A stretch of DNA of 64,000 nt from [Synechococcus] sp. NIES-970 (GCA_002356215.1 AP017959.1:2310195-2374194); one strand, 5' to 3'; shown: positions 47,491-56,297, numbered from the stretch's first letter. Made by a program: numbers and translations. The notes: generated by a model from the sequence alone, not told the origin.

Positions 47491-49779
47491 CTATTCTTCT
47501 TCTGCTGAATCACTCCAAGTCGATTCTGGGTCTTGCGCCTCATCTTCGGTTTTGGTGTTTTTGGCGATCGCCAGGTCGATTTGTTGGCGGTAATAATCGA
47601 CGCTCTTGACCTCCACTTCGACGGTATTCCCCAAGCGGTAGGCGATGCGATTTTTGCGACCCACCAGGCAGCTGTGGCGAGCGCGGTATTCGTACCAGTC
47701 GTCCTTCAAGGAGCTGACATGCACTAGACCTTCCACCAGTAGATCTTCGATTTCCACAAAGAAACCATAGGACTGCACCCCGGTAATCAAGCCCCGGAAG
47801 GTATGGCCAGTGTGGGCCTTCATTTTTTCTGCCTTTTGCAGACCCTGGAGGTCTTTTTCGGCGTCATCGGCGATTTTTTCTTGATCATTGAGCTGCAAAA
47901 TTAAGCCCGCGATGGATTCTTCGAGTTCTGTCTGGATGGGTGTAGGCAAAACATTCCAATTGACTTGGTCATGGCAGGTGCTACTGCCAAGATTAACCCC
48001 TACTTTGACACGGCTGGAGCGGCGATCGCGTCCTTCTGAAAACACAAGCTTCAGAATCCGTTGCATCACCAGATCGCTATAGCGCTGACCCGGACAACAA
48101 ACCCGGGCGTACCCATCATTGTAAGCAAGGCCAAAATGCGGATGGGGGTGTGTGCCATAACGGGGGACGTCAAGGGTTTCTTGCAATAGATAGTTCAGGA
48201 TTTTGGTCATGTCCGTCTGACTAAACTCCTGGATAAAGTGCTGGTAATCGTGGGGCAGCAGTTCTTCTTCCGATTCGAGTTTGAGCTTCAGGTTGAGGTT
48301 GTTGCCCAGCTTGATCAAATTTTCAAGACTTTCAAAATCAGGCTTTGCCTGGTAGCAGTAAATGGCGGGTAATCCCAGGGCGATCATGTGTTGGGCCACA
48401 GCGCGACCGGCCAGAATCATCACCTCAGCTAAGAGCGATCGCACGGGCAGCGTCGGCGAGACAATCATTGTTCCAAAGCGCCCTTCATCTTTAAAGGCAG
48501 AGGTCACTTCCGGTAAAGAAATCTGGAAGCCCCCCCGTTGGAGGCGCTGGGCCTTGATCAAGGGGCTGAGGTTGAAAATCAGGTCATTGAGGAGGGCCGT
48601 CACATCTACCAGATCTTGATCGGCGGGCTCATCACTGCTGAGGAGATGCTGCACTTTTTGATAACTGAGGCTGTGGTCAACCTGGATCACACTGGGGGCA
48701 ATTTCAAATTCTGCGACATTGCCCTGGTCATCGAAGGTCAAAAAGATGGACATCGTCAGGCGATCGCTGCCCGGCCGTAGTTCAATTTTTTCTTGAAGCT
48801 CTGAGGGGAACAGGGGAATCGTCATCTGCCCCAAAAAGACTGCTGTACCATGCTTTTTCGCCCAGCGATCGAGCACCCCTTGGGCCGGCACATATTCCGC
48901 CACATCAGCTAGGTGAATCCCTAATTGCCACTGGCCTGCTTCTGTTTTTTGGAGGGTAAAGGCATTTTCAATAAAGGTTTCATTGCCCGCGCTCAGATGC
49001 AGCTCATCTTCGATGGTCACCGTTAATTGGTCGCGCAAATCACGCCGTTTTTTGAGAACCGTCTTCGTGAGCTTGCTGGGAATATCCTTCACCGCTGCCA
49101 GCACCTCTGCCGGAAATTGCCGCAATAAATCGTGCTTACAGCACACAATATCCGTATCTGCCGCTGCCTCTGCATCACTCCCCAGCACCTTTGTCACGGC
49201 CCCCTGGGGGAGATATTGGGCGATCGGATATTGCACAACCGACACATGGACTAAATGATCTAATGCCGCCTGGAGCCGCGCTTCTTCATCCTTTAGTTCG
49301 AGTTCAAATAACAGGCGATCATCGAGGGGCACTGCCCGGAATCCTTCGTCTTTTTGGACAACCCGTGCCAGGAGCGAGGGATTGGCCCGCTCTAAAATAA
49401 GACGTACTATTCCTTCAGGCGATCGCCGCCGACTGCCCTCCTTGACGATTTTTACTAACACGCGATCGCCATTCCAAGCATTACTAAGATAACTTTCACG
49501 GATATAGATATCCTCCGCATCCTCAGAATCTTGGATCGCAAAGCAAAAGCCTTTACTCGAACACCGTAGCTTTGCCTCCACCACATCCGTTTCTGGCACC
49601 CGGCGGTATTTACCCCGTTCTTTCGCTAAAATCTCAGCCCGCTCCAATGCATCCAGGATAATCTGGAGCTGTTCTGCATCTTCCTCAGAATGGCACTCTA
49701 GCTTCTTTTCGAGGAATTTACCGGCAACTAATTTGTCATCTGTAAAGAAAGACAGCAGTGTGGCGATTGAAAAATCCAT
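47491..49779 (-). CDS. RNase II/R (RNB)-family protein with S1 domain, active site degenerate
   Basis: 762 residues. Cold-shock-like N-terminal domains, an RNB domain (about 245-580) and a C-terminal S1 domain (about 660-745: GHTFRGLITGVQSYGFFVEI). The fold is clear (GIHLADVAEYVP at 287-298). However, the catalytic motif that reads TID-x5-D-x-DDA in RNases II and R is here TIEDELHLSAGNETFIENAF (residues 255-274). The four catalytic Asp positions are not conserved, and the usual RRYPDL reads QRYSDL. Exonuclease activity is doubtful; it may bind RNA only. In Synechocystis a second RNB protein, Zam (acetazolamide resistance), exists and this could be its relative. AAGGA lies before the ATG. Confidence 0.82.
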   Translation of the reverse strand: MDFSIATLLSFFTDDKLVAGKFLEKKLECHSEEDAEQLQIILDALERAEILAKERGKYRRVPETDVVEAKLRCSSKGFCFAIQDSEDAEDIYIRESYLSNAWNGDRVLVKIVKEGSRRRSPEGIVRLILERANPSLLARVVQKDEGFRAVPLDDRLLFELELKDEEARLQAALDHLVHVSVVQYPIAQYLPQGAVTKVLGSDAEAAADTDIVCCKHDLLRQFPAEVLAAVKDIPSKLTKTVLKKRRDLRDQLTVTIEDELHLSAGNETFIENAFTLQKTEAGQWQLGIHLADVAEYVPAQGVLDRWAKKHGTAVFLGQMTIPLFPSELQEKIELRPGSDRLTMSIFLTFDDQGNVAEFEIAPSVIQVDHSLSYQKVQHLLSSDEPADQDLVDVTALLNDLIFNLSPLIKAQRLQRGGFQISLPEVTSAFKDEGRFGTMIVSPTLPVRSLLAEVMILAGRAVAQHMIALGLPAIYCYQAKPDFESLENLIKLGNNLNLKLKLESEEELLPHDYQHFIQEFSQTDMTKILNYLLQETLDVPRYGTHPHPHFGLAYNDGYARVCCPGQRYSDLVMQRILKLVFSEGRDRRSSRVKVGVNLGSSTCHDQVNWNVLPTPIQTELEESIAGLILQLNDQEKIADDAEKDLQGLQKAEKMKAHTGHTFRGLITGVQSYGFFVEIEDLLVEGLVHVSSLKDDWYEYRARHSCLVGRKNRIAYRLGNTVEVEVKSVDYYRQQIDLAIAKNTKTEDEAQDPESTWSDSAEEE

Positions 49780-50480
49780 GCAAGACTATCCTTTTCGTTA
49801 GAAAATAAAGTGAAACGACAATAGCCCACCAGCAGTAAAGTCCTGACCCATCGTTCGCCGCTGTCCCTAAACCTAAACAGCCAACGGGCCTATCTTGCTA
49901 GTGGAAAACGCCACAAATTCCTAGGGTTCCAAGGCTGACTGATCAAAACACTGTCTTCTCCACAAGGACGTCTTACTTCATGAGCGAAGCAAAACCATGG
50001 AGGAACGAGGCCTTTGGCACCTCAGGAGTTGACAAGTTCACAAACACACAGTCGCAAAGCTTGAATAAACCGATAGGAAGGAAACACCCACACCAAACCC
50101 TCAAGAGGTCATTACGTTTAGGCAACGGCGATGGTGAGGTATTTTTTTTCTGAAACTGACCCAAAAAGACGTGTTTCAGGGGGGAAGGAGGGCTGCCTGT
50201 GGCTAAGCAAACCCAATAGGGAGAAAAGCAATGCGATTATGGGAGGATCGTCCGATACAATCGTGGCTAGAGCAACGGTGAAATCTAATTTGCTTAGCCA
50301 ATAGACGTATATGTTGACTATCTTTTCACAATGCTTCCTAGATATTGTACCTTCTCGGGGACATTCCCACTACGGCCACCCCTTGATTTGCGCCTCAATG
50401 CTACTAACTTGGGGAAACTAAAGGGTACAATTGCACTGAATGAAATTTTGTCATTGTTTGTTATTCGTTACTTAGGTTCC
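49780..50480. other. Long gene-poor interval with an inverted repeat
   Basis: About 700 bases between the divergent RNB-family and unknown two-domain genes. No reading frame is convincing: a 57-codon frame (49980-50153) and an antisense one of 63 codons have no good ribosome-binding site or recognisable protein. The right half holds a 101-base element bounded by a 12-base inverted repeat (separate entry). The last 150 bases extend the downstream gene's frame, but without similarity. No tRNA or known small RNA was recognised. Confidence 0.6.
50200..50300. repeat. 101-base element bounded by a perfect 12-base inverted repeat
   Basis: TGGCTAAGCAAA at the left end is the exact reverse complement of TTTGCTTAGCCA at the right end. 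Between the arms, CGATT...AATCG and GGATCGTCC give a nested stem. No T-run follows. It could fold as an RNA, or be a remnant of a small mobile element. No known family is recognised. Confidence 0.45.
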
Positions 50481-51146
50481 ATGACACCAGAGATTTTTCG
50501 GCAGCGATATCCCCAGGGAGGCTTGATCAGTGAATTGGCGGCGATCGAGCATGGCCAGTTTATTGTGCGGGTGGTAGTGGAGCTTGAGGGGCGACAGTTG
50601 GCCAGTGGCCTTGCGGCAGCGCCTTCGGTGGAACAGGCCGAAGATCAAGCAAGAATCCGTGCTTTGAATTTGCTAGGCACGGTGATGATTTCGTCCCCAG
50701 ACAAGCCCAAACAAGCGGCAGCACCCCCTCCTGAAAGACCTGCTCCGGAGAAGACAATGACAGCACCATTTATTGAATCGCCACCGATTACTACTGCTGC
50801 TGCTACTCCAGCAACAAAAACACCACCAGTGCCCAACCCGGCGCCAGTGGCCCAAGCCCCAGAAACATTACCGCTTCAGATCGAGGCGATGGTGATCAAT
50901 TCGCCATCAAAAGTTGAGCCAGAATTACCGCCAACACCGGTATCGCTAGATCCAGAGGAAGCATTGGATTTTTCAGAGATTATTGCCCGCAGTGATGTGG
51001 AACTGAAGCGCTTGGGATGGTCAAGTGAACAGGGACGCACCTACCTACTCGAAACCTATGGCAAGCGATCGCGCCAGCTTCTGTCTGACGAGGAGCTCCT
51101 GGCGTTTTTACGCTACCTTGAAGCCCAGCCGACTCCTGGTTCCTAG
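50481..51146 (+). CDS. Two-domain protein of unknown function
   Basis: 221 residues from the ATG beginning MTPEIFRQRYPQ; the open frame extends 50 codons upstream but with no domain pattern. Residues 1-65 form a compact domain (LISELAAIEHGQFIVRVVVE, then EDQARIRALNLLG) that resembles a double-stranded RNA-binding fold in outline. A Pro/Ala/Thr-rich linker covers about 75-145. The C-terminal 60 residues (DVELKRLGWSSEQGRTYLLETYGKR, split by conserved charged residues) look like a separate folded domain. I do not recognise the family; RNA or DNA binding is a guess. Confidence 0.65.
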   Translation: MTPEIFRQRYPQGGLISELAAIEHGQFIVRVVVELEGRQLASGLAAAPSVEQAEDQARIRALNLLGTVMISSPDKPKQAAAPPPERPAPEKTMTAPFIESPPITTAAATPATKTPPVPNPAPVAQAPETLPLQIEAMVINSPSKVEPELPPTPVSLDPEEALDFSEIIARSDVELKRLGWSSEQGRTYLLETYGKRSRQLLSDEELLAFLRYLEAQPTPGS

Positions 51147-51670
51147 AGGAATTATCTCAGGTGAAAGTCAGCTCATTTTCAAAGAATACTCTGGTGTATT
51201 TCAGGTGATGCTGAGCGCTTTTACCTAGGGAGCTGCTTCGTCGCCAATATCCAGCAGGGTCAAGCCGCTTATCTGGCCTGGGGTAGACGGCGGTGTGGCT
51301 CCGTATCTAAGGGGATATTATCTTTGCGTTTGGGGCGATCGTGTTGATTGATTATGTGTTTGGTATTTTCCAACAGCCCCGCCAAACAGAGCCCTAACCA
51401 TTGGCAGCCACCCATTTGTAAACCTATTTTCTTTGTAACGCGGAAAATCTCTTCAATGCTCCACAAGGCCTCTGGAATGGGGGATTTAGAGAGTAAGTTT
51501 ATCGCCCCTGATCCTTGATTTAAGGCGTTTTTTCCATGGTTTACAATCCATCAAATTGACTTTTAGCACCATTGCTAAGGTTCTATTGCAAGATGTGCGG
51601 GTTTTGATGCAGGGTGATATTTCTTCGCTATGGTGAAAAAATCTTGTTGGCAAGGAAAGCGGGTTTACTT
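51147..51670. other. Intergenic stretch, possibly with a decayed gene fragment
   Basis: About 520 bases without a proper gene. On the minus strand about 97 codons (51563-51272) stay open without an ATG at the beginning; they translate to a segment with ALWSIEEIFRVTKKIGL and QWLGLCLAGLLENT, which is faintly like the C-terminal end of DDE-type transposases. It lacks the catalytic region, and the flanks show no terminal repeats. The rest should hold the promoter of the MFS gene. Confidence 0.35.
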
Positions 51671-52888
51671 ATGGAGCGACAACGGACGGGGATTCTGTGG
51701 CAACGGGTGATGGCGATCGCCGCCGTGCAGGTGGCGATTACATTGATGTGGATTGTCTACCGGGCCTATCTTGGTCAATTGCTCGGCGGTTGGGGTTTTT
51801 CGGAGGCTTTTACGGCGCAGATTTTGATGATCGAGGTGGTTTTGGCCCTGGCGATGGAGCCAATTTTTGGCGTTTTGAGCGATCGCCAACAGCGGTTTTT
51901 GGGGAGTCGGTTGCCTTTAATTGTCCTGGGGGTAATCCTCTCGGCGGTGATTTTTATTGGTTTACCCGTTTTGGGACTGTGGCAACTGTCCTGGCGCTGG
52001 CTTTTACCAACGGTGGCGATCGCCTGGGCCTTAGCGATGACGATCTTTCGGGCCCCAATCTATGTGCTGTTACTCAAAAGTACCCCCAACCAAGCGGAGT
52101 TACCCCTCGCCCTGTCGGTGCTGACGATGGTGATCGGCGTTATGGGGGTGCTGAGGCCAACGCTTCAAAATTTGCTGCTGGCTTGGGGGCCGCTCCCTGC
52201 CTTTATGGCGGGATCAGTGACCTTGGTGGCAGCATCCTTCTGCCTGGGGCTGTGCTTACCACAACAACCCACAGCGCCCGTGACAGAAAGATCGTCGCCC
52301 CCTAATGCTTTCCCTGGTGGGGGCTTTAGTAAAACGATCGCCATGGCGATCGCCATCACCTGGGGCGGCTCCCTGTTACTTAGTCAATGGCTACAACGTT
52401 TCGGCACCATTGCCCTAGGCGGTGGGCTGACGGGGGCAATGGGTTTAAATCTCCTGCTGGCTCTCCTTGCTATTCCCGTGGGCTGGCTCACACTGCGCTG
52501 GCGCCGTTATCCCCTGTTGGCGATCGCCTTTGGTTGGTTAACGGTCATTTTCTTAGTGCTACTGGGAGCGCCGCCCCAGGATGCAGGCTATGTGGTGGTG
52601 GCGTGCCTATGGGCCTGGGCCTTTGGTACCGTGAGAAATGGCACTTTACCTTATATTTTCAGCACAATGCCAGAGGATTGGGCTGGCCTGGGGGTCGGGG
52701 TTTTCTTTGGGGTAGCCGGGGTTGCAGATCTGGCACTCTCCCAATGGCTATCTGGCACCGTTCTCCCTGTACGAAACTTGATTGGTCTGGTCTGTTTGCT
52801 CATTGGCCTGGGCCTCGCCCTAATGCCTGGCCAAGAGAACCAGGCCCAAATCCTAAGCAGTGACGAGGTTCAAGAGCCCCTCAAATAA
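51671..52888 (+). CDS. MFS family transporter
   Basis: 405 residues from the ATG beginning MERQRTG, with about 12 membrane segments. The loop after segment two reads EPIFGVLSDRQQRFLGSRLP, a form of the MFS signature found in the PucC/BCD-like and sugar:cation symporter groups. The substrate is not evident. A GTG 19 codons upstream is a possible start, but the basic N-terminus fits better from the ATG. The 3' end overlaps purQ by 36 bases in convergent orientation. Confidence 0.78.
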   Translation: MERQRTGILWQRVMAIAAVQVAITLMWIVYRAYLGQLLGGWGFSEAFTAQILMIEVVLALAMEPIFGVLSDRQQRFLGSRLPLIVLGVILSAVIFIGLPVLGLWQLSWRWLLPTVAIAWALAMTIFRAPIYVLLLKSTPNQAELPLALSVLTMVIGVMGVLRPTLQNLLLAWGPLPAFMAGSVTLVAASFCLGLCLPQQPTAPVTERSSPPNAFPGGGFSKTIAMAIAITWGGSLLLSQWLQRFGTIALGGGLTGAMGLNLLLALLAIPVGWLTLRWRRYPLLAIAFGWLTVIFLVLLGAPPQDAGYVVVACLWAWAFGTVRNGTLPYIFSTMPEDWAGLGVGVFFGVAGVADLALSQWLSGTVLPVRNLIGLVCLLIGLGLALMPGQENQAQILSSDEVQEPLK

Positions 52889-53545
52889 GCCTTTGCCATC
52901 GACTAAACCGAGACTATGATCCGCCGCCCGTTCTGGGTGAGGCATCATCCCCAAAACATTCCCAGCGGTGTTGGTAATCCCGGCAATATTGTTTAAAGAG
53001 CCATTGGGATTGGCGGCCTCGTCCACATTTCCTTGGGCATCACAATAGCGGAACAGTACCTGGCCCTGGTCTTCGATCGCCTTGAGGGTATCTGGGTCGG
53101 CATGGTAGCGGCCTTCCCCATGGGCGATGGGAATATTGATCACCTGGTTGGGGCGATAACCCCTTGTCCAAACCTGCCCATTATTTTCGACCCGGAGAAA
53201 TTGGCGATCGCAAATGAAATGCAGGTCCCGATTGCGCACCAATGCCCCCGGCAGTAGGCCCACTTCCGTCAACACCTGGAAGCCGTTACAAACCCCCAAG
53301 ACATATTTCCCTTGGTTGGCATGGTCGATCACACTCTGCATCACTGGCGAAAAGCGGGCGATCGCCCCACAGCGGAGATAATCCCCGTAGCTAAAGCCCC
53401 CTGGGACAGCAATCACATCTAGATCGGAAATATCCGTTTCCTGGTGCCAGACCATACGGGTCGGTTGCCCAAAAATCCCTTCCGTCACCATCGCCATATC
53501 GCGATCGCAGTTTGAGCCAGGAAAAACAATCACACCAAATTTCAT
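52853..53545 (-). CDS. purQ: Phosphoribosylformylglycinamidine synthase subunit PurQ
   Basis: 230 residues. Class I glutamine amidotransferase with the nucleophile Cys86 in GVCNGFQVL, and the His-x-Glu pair in MMPHPERAADH near the C-terminus. The N-terminal VIVFPGSNCDRDM is typical. It supplies ammonia to PurL for the fourth step of purine synthesis. purS lies just upstream on the same strand, separated by 88 bases with a small hairpin. purL is not in the window. Confidence 0.97.
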   Translation of the reverse strand: MKFGVIVFPGSNCDRDMAMVTEGIFGQPTRMVWHQETDISDLDVIAVPGGFSYGDYLRCGAIARFSPVMQSVIDHANQGKYVLGVCNGFQVLTEVGLLPGALVRNRDLHFICDRQFLRVENNGQVWTRGYRPNQVINIPIAHGEGRYHADPDTLKAIEDQGQVLFRYCDAQGNVDEAANPNGSLNNIAGITNTAGNVLGMMPHPERAADHSLGLVDGKGLFEGLLNLVTA

Positions 53546-53591
53546 TGTGTTCTTACCAGTTGATCAGTTACATCAGGAGGGGAAATAGAGC

Positions 53592-53614
53592 GGGAGACCC
53601 CAGCCGGGTCACCC
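53592..53614 (-). promoter_or_regulatory. Hairpin between purS and purQ
   Basis: GACCC-CAGCC-GGGTC is a perfect five-pair stem extended by three pairs beyond one mismatch. No T-run follows on either strand. It may influence transcript processing in the purS-purQ unit. Confidence 0.3.
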
Positions 53615-53633
53615 ATGAGCAAAAAAACAGCAC

Positions 53634-53888
53634 CTAGGCCACAGGGGTCAGGTCAAAACGGTAATTTTCGATGACTGGATTAGTTAATAGCTGATCACAC
53701 ATTTGGTCAACTTTTGTTTGCGCCTCTGCTTCATCGGCCGCTGTCAAATCTAGCTCGATATACTTGCCAATGCGTACCCCAGAAACACCCCCATGGCCCA
53801 ATTGACCCAGACCTGATTCTACCGCTGCACCCGCTGGATCGAGCACAGAGGGACGGAGCGTGACATAAATTTGTGCGTGGTACTGCAT
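53634..53888 (-). CDS. purS: Phosphoribosylformylglycinamidine synthase subunit PurS
   Basis: 84 residues from the ATG beginning MQYHAQIYVTLRPSVLDPAG, the usual start and length of the family. The GVRIGKYIELDL and MCDQLLTNPVIENYRFD segments are typical. PurS bridges PurQ and PurL in the FGAM synthase complex. The frame is open 24 codons upstream (from 53960), with an ATG there too close to its AGGAG to be good. It is first of purS-purQ. Confidence 0.9.
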   Translation of the reverse strand: MQYHAQIYVTLRPSVLDPAGAAVESGLGQLGHGGVSGVRIGKYIELDLTAADEAEAQTKVDQMCDQLLTNPVIENYRFDLTPVA

Positions 53889-53980
53889 AGAATTCAAACT
53901 GTGAAGACGGTCTTTATTGTACGCCCCGGGGGGATTCTCGGAAACTGAGACTTCTGCCATCTCCTAAAGGCCCTAGAGAT

Positions 53981-55003
53981 TCACAGAAAATAGCTATAGC
54001 CAAGGGCAAAAAGAAAGGTGAGTTGTCCCGCCAGGAGAAACAGATAAAGGATAAAACGGGGCTTGAAAATCGAAAGCATCAAGCCGATCGCCTTGATATC
54101 GATCATCGGCCCAAAGATCAAAAAAGCCAGCAGGGAACCCGTGGTGAAAGTGGAAGCAAAAGACAGGGCGAAAAATGAATCTACGGTGGAACAGATAGAA
54201 ACGATCGCCGCCAGCAACATCATGGCCACGATGGAAGTGACGGTCCCTTGACCCAGGCTCAGCACCACTTCTCGGGGGACGAAAACTTGAATGAGGGCGG
54301 CGATCGCACTGCCAAAAATCAAGACTGCCCCCAGCTCCCGCAACTCCACCGTAATATTCGTAATCAAAGCATCAAGGCGGTCACGGAAGCGCTGGTCTGG
54401 CACCGGAGCCGCTGCCACCATCTGGGCGGCGGCCACAGCTTCTAAAGGGGCTGCTTGTTGGCCCCCCAGAAAAAAAGTCCCCGATTGGAGTAGGGGGCTC
54501 ACACTGGCGACCGCAGTTTGGTTTTGGTTCACGGATTGAACAAACTTGAGTCTTTGGGCCAGTTTTGGTTGTAGTAGAACCTTGGGGTCAGATTGGATGC
54601 TAAACACAGTACCGACGATGGTGGCGATCGCCAAGGAACCCAGCATCCGATAAAGCACGATTTCTGGCTGGCCCCGGAAGGCGATCCAAGTAGACCAAAT
54701 CACCACGGGATTTAGGGCCGGCGCTGACAACAAAAAGCCAACTGCCACGGAAGTCGGGAGACCCTGGAGCATAAATCGCCTAGCCACGGGCACGTTACCA
54801 CATTCACACACCGGAAATAAAAACCCGATGCAACTGCCCATAAAAGCACCCAATAAAGGGTTTTTTGGAAAACGCTGGATCAATTGACGCTCATCAACCC
54901 AGACCAACAAAACACTCGATAGAATGACCCCCAGCATCAAAAAGGGCATTGCCTCCACCAGTAGGCTGACAAAGAGGGTAAAGGCACTGTGTAGTTGACT
55001 CAT
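53981..55003 (-). CDS. DUF318/ArsP-type permease
   Basis: 340 residues with about eight membrane segments. The conserved motif FPVCECGNVPVARR (Cys66, Cys68) after the second segment and LLSAPALNPVVIWSTW identify the permease family that includes ArsP, an exporter of organoarsenicals in some bacteria, and related proteins of unknown substrate. A cytoplasmic loop of about 70 residues (155-225) splits the protein in two halves. The gene is the only membrane transporter between purS and the kinase and is 22 bases from the kinase stop. Confidence 0.85.
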   Translation of the reverse strand: MSQLHSAFTLFVSLLVEAMPFLMLGVILSSVLLVWVDERQLIQRFPKNPLLGAFMGSCIGFLFPVCECGNVPVARRFMLQGLPTSVAVGFLLSAPALNPVVIWSTWIAFRGQPEIVLYRMLGSLAIATIVGTVFSIQSDPKVLLQPKLAQRLKFVQSVNQNQTAVASVSPLLQSGTFFLGGQQAAPLEAVAAAQMVAAAPVPDQRFRDRLDALITNITVELRELGAVLIFGSAIAALIQVFVPREVVLSLGQGTVTSIVAMMLLAAIVSICSTVDSFFALSFASTFTTGSLLAFLIFGPMIDIKAIGLMLSIFKPRFILYLFLLAGQLTFLFALGYSYFL

Positions 55004-55025
55004 GGAGAAAAAATAACAATGGGCA

Positions 55026-56165
55026 CTAACTGAGGCGGCTTTTTAGGGAAATTTGTTCCGCTTTACGCGTCGGAAACGTGATGATTACCGTAGTTCCTAA
55101 CCCTACATTACTCTTAATCGTCACCGTCCCATTATAGATTTTTGCGATTCGCTCGGCGATCGCCAACCCCAGGCCCGTACCCTGCTGCTCATATTGCTGG
55201 CGATCGAACTGCATATAAGCGCCCATGGTGCGTACCTGCTCCGGCGTCATCCCCCGGCCCCGGTCCTTGACCGCTAATTGCCAAACCTCTCCATTGATAC
55301 GACTTTTGACTAAAACAGAACTCTGACATTCGGCCAAATGCTCAGAAAACTTAAACGCGTTATCAATAATTTCCTTAATGAGAGTCGCCAGCCACTTCTC
55401 TGACACTAATACATGAGCTGGACACAACTCCAATTTGAGGTCACCATCGCGTTGATAACGATGGGCAATTTGTTGAGCAAGGGTGCGAATCAAATGATCA
55501 CTCCTTTCCGTTACCTGACCATACCAACGGTGAAACTCTTCCGGGTCATGGGTGGCCAGATCGAGTTTTGTATACAACAAAAATTTTTGGATCAAATCAT
55601 GGAGGCGACTGGCAGAAATTCGGATACTGTCACTGATTTCTCGAATTTCTTGCCGATCTAAAGTTTCCCAAAACTCTCCCAGAAGTTCGGCAGACGTCAT
55701 AATCCCTTGGAGGGGCGTGCGTAGCTCATGGGGTAGAGCCATGGTCAAACTCCGCCGCAACTGTTCTAGCTGTTGAGCCGAATGTTGCGCCAGCCCTTTG
55801 CGACGGTTCAAGCGCCCCTGGATGGCACTGAGGAGCTCCTCGCGGGTAAATGGTTTGGGAATATAGTCGTCGGCCCCCAAATCCATCCCCTGCCGTTGGG
55901 CAGATCGGGAGGCACGTGCCGAAAGAAAAATAAAGGGAATGGTCGTGGTGGTTGGATTGTCATGGAGTTTTTGGAGAACTCCGTAACCATCTAAAAGGGG
56001 GAGATTGACATCGCAGATGATCAGATCTGGAAGTTGCTTCAAGGCGGTTTCGAGGCCAATTTGACCATTGGTGGCCGTAATGACATCAAAGCCCTCAACG
56101 GTCAGCATATCTCGCAGGATGCCTAGAACACTAAGCTCATCTTCAATGACTAAAACAGTTGTCAC
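55026..56165 (-). CDS. Receiver-histidine kinase hybrid (REC-HisKA-HATPase)
   Basis: 379 residues starting with GTG. An N-terminal receiver domain (phosphoacceptor Asp52, Lys104 in PKPF) is followed directly by a histidine kinase with His146 in ALPHELRTPL and the ATP-binding N, G1 and G2 boxes (DNAFKFSEH, DRGRGM, GTGLGLAI). There is no membrane or sensor domain. Such proteins work as intermediate relays, with the receiver controlling the kinase. The target is unknown. The gene is upstream of and close to the DUF318 permease, so co-transcription is likely. It is divergent from gcvP. Confidence 0.9.
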   Translation of the reverse strand: MTTVLVIEDELSVLGILRDMLTVEGFDVITATNGQIGLETALKQLPDLIICDVNLPLLDGYGVLQKLHDNPTTTTIPFIFLSARASRSAQRQGMDLGADDYIPKPFTREELLSAIQGRLNRRKGLAQHSAQQLEQLRRSLTMALPHELRTPLQGIMTSAELLGEFWETLDRQEIREISDSIRISASRLHDLIQKFLLYTKLDLATHDPEEFHRWYGQVTERSDHLIRTLAQQIAHRYQRDGDLKLELCPAHVLVSEKWLATLIKEIIDNAFKFSEHLAECQSSVLVKSRINGEVWQLAVKDRGRGMTPEQVRTMGAYMQFDRQQYEQQGTGLGLAIAERIAKIYNGTVTIKSNVGLGTTVIITFPTRKAEQISLKSRLS

Positions 56166-56268
56166 GAGATGTTAGGCCTCCGTCTTGGGAAAAGTGAAAA
56201 AACGTATCATGTCACGCCTATTATCTCATACCAGTTGAAGGCAATTTGCAAAGTGGTGCTTTGAACTG

Positions 56269-56297
56269 GGAATCAGAGTTGTTGGGGCACTGATTCC
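56269..56297 (+). promoter_or_regulatory. Hairpin upstream of gcvP
   Basis: GGAATCAG and CTGATTCC form an eight-pair stem with a 13-base loop, about 90 bases before the gcvP start. No T-run follows. It does not show the conserved core of the glycine riboswitch. It may be a protein-binding site or leader structure. Confidence 0.35.

Noticed and set aside
49980-50153. 57-codon frame beginning MSEAKPWRNEAFG in the interval before the inverted repeat
   Set aside because: The nearest purine-rich stretch is 14 bases before the ATG, the composition is unlike a protein domain, and the antisense strand is open over the same stretch, which suggests a chance frame.
50172-50200. CAGG...GGAAGG...GGCTGCCTG, reminding of the SRP RNA apical loop
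   Set aside because: The bases flanking GGAA and the symmetric loop do not match the invariant SRP domain IV sequence.
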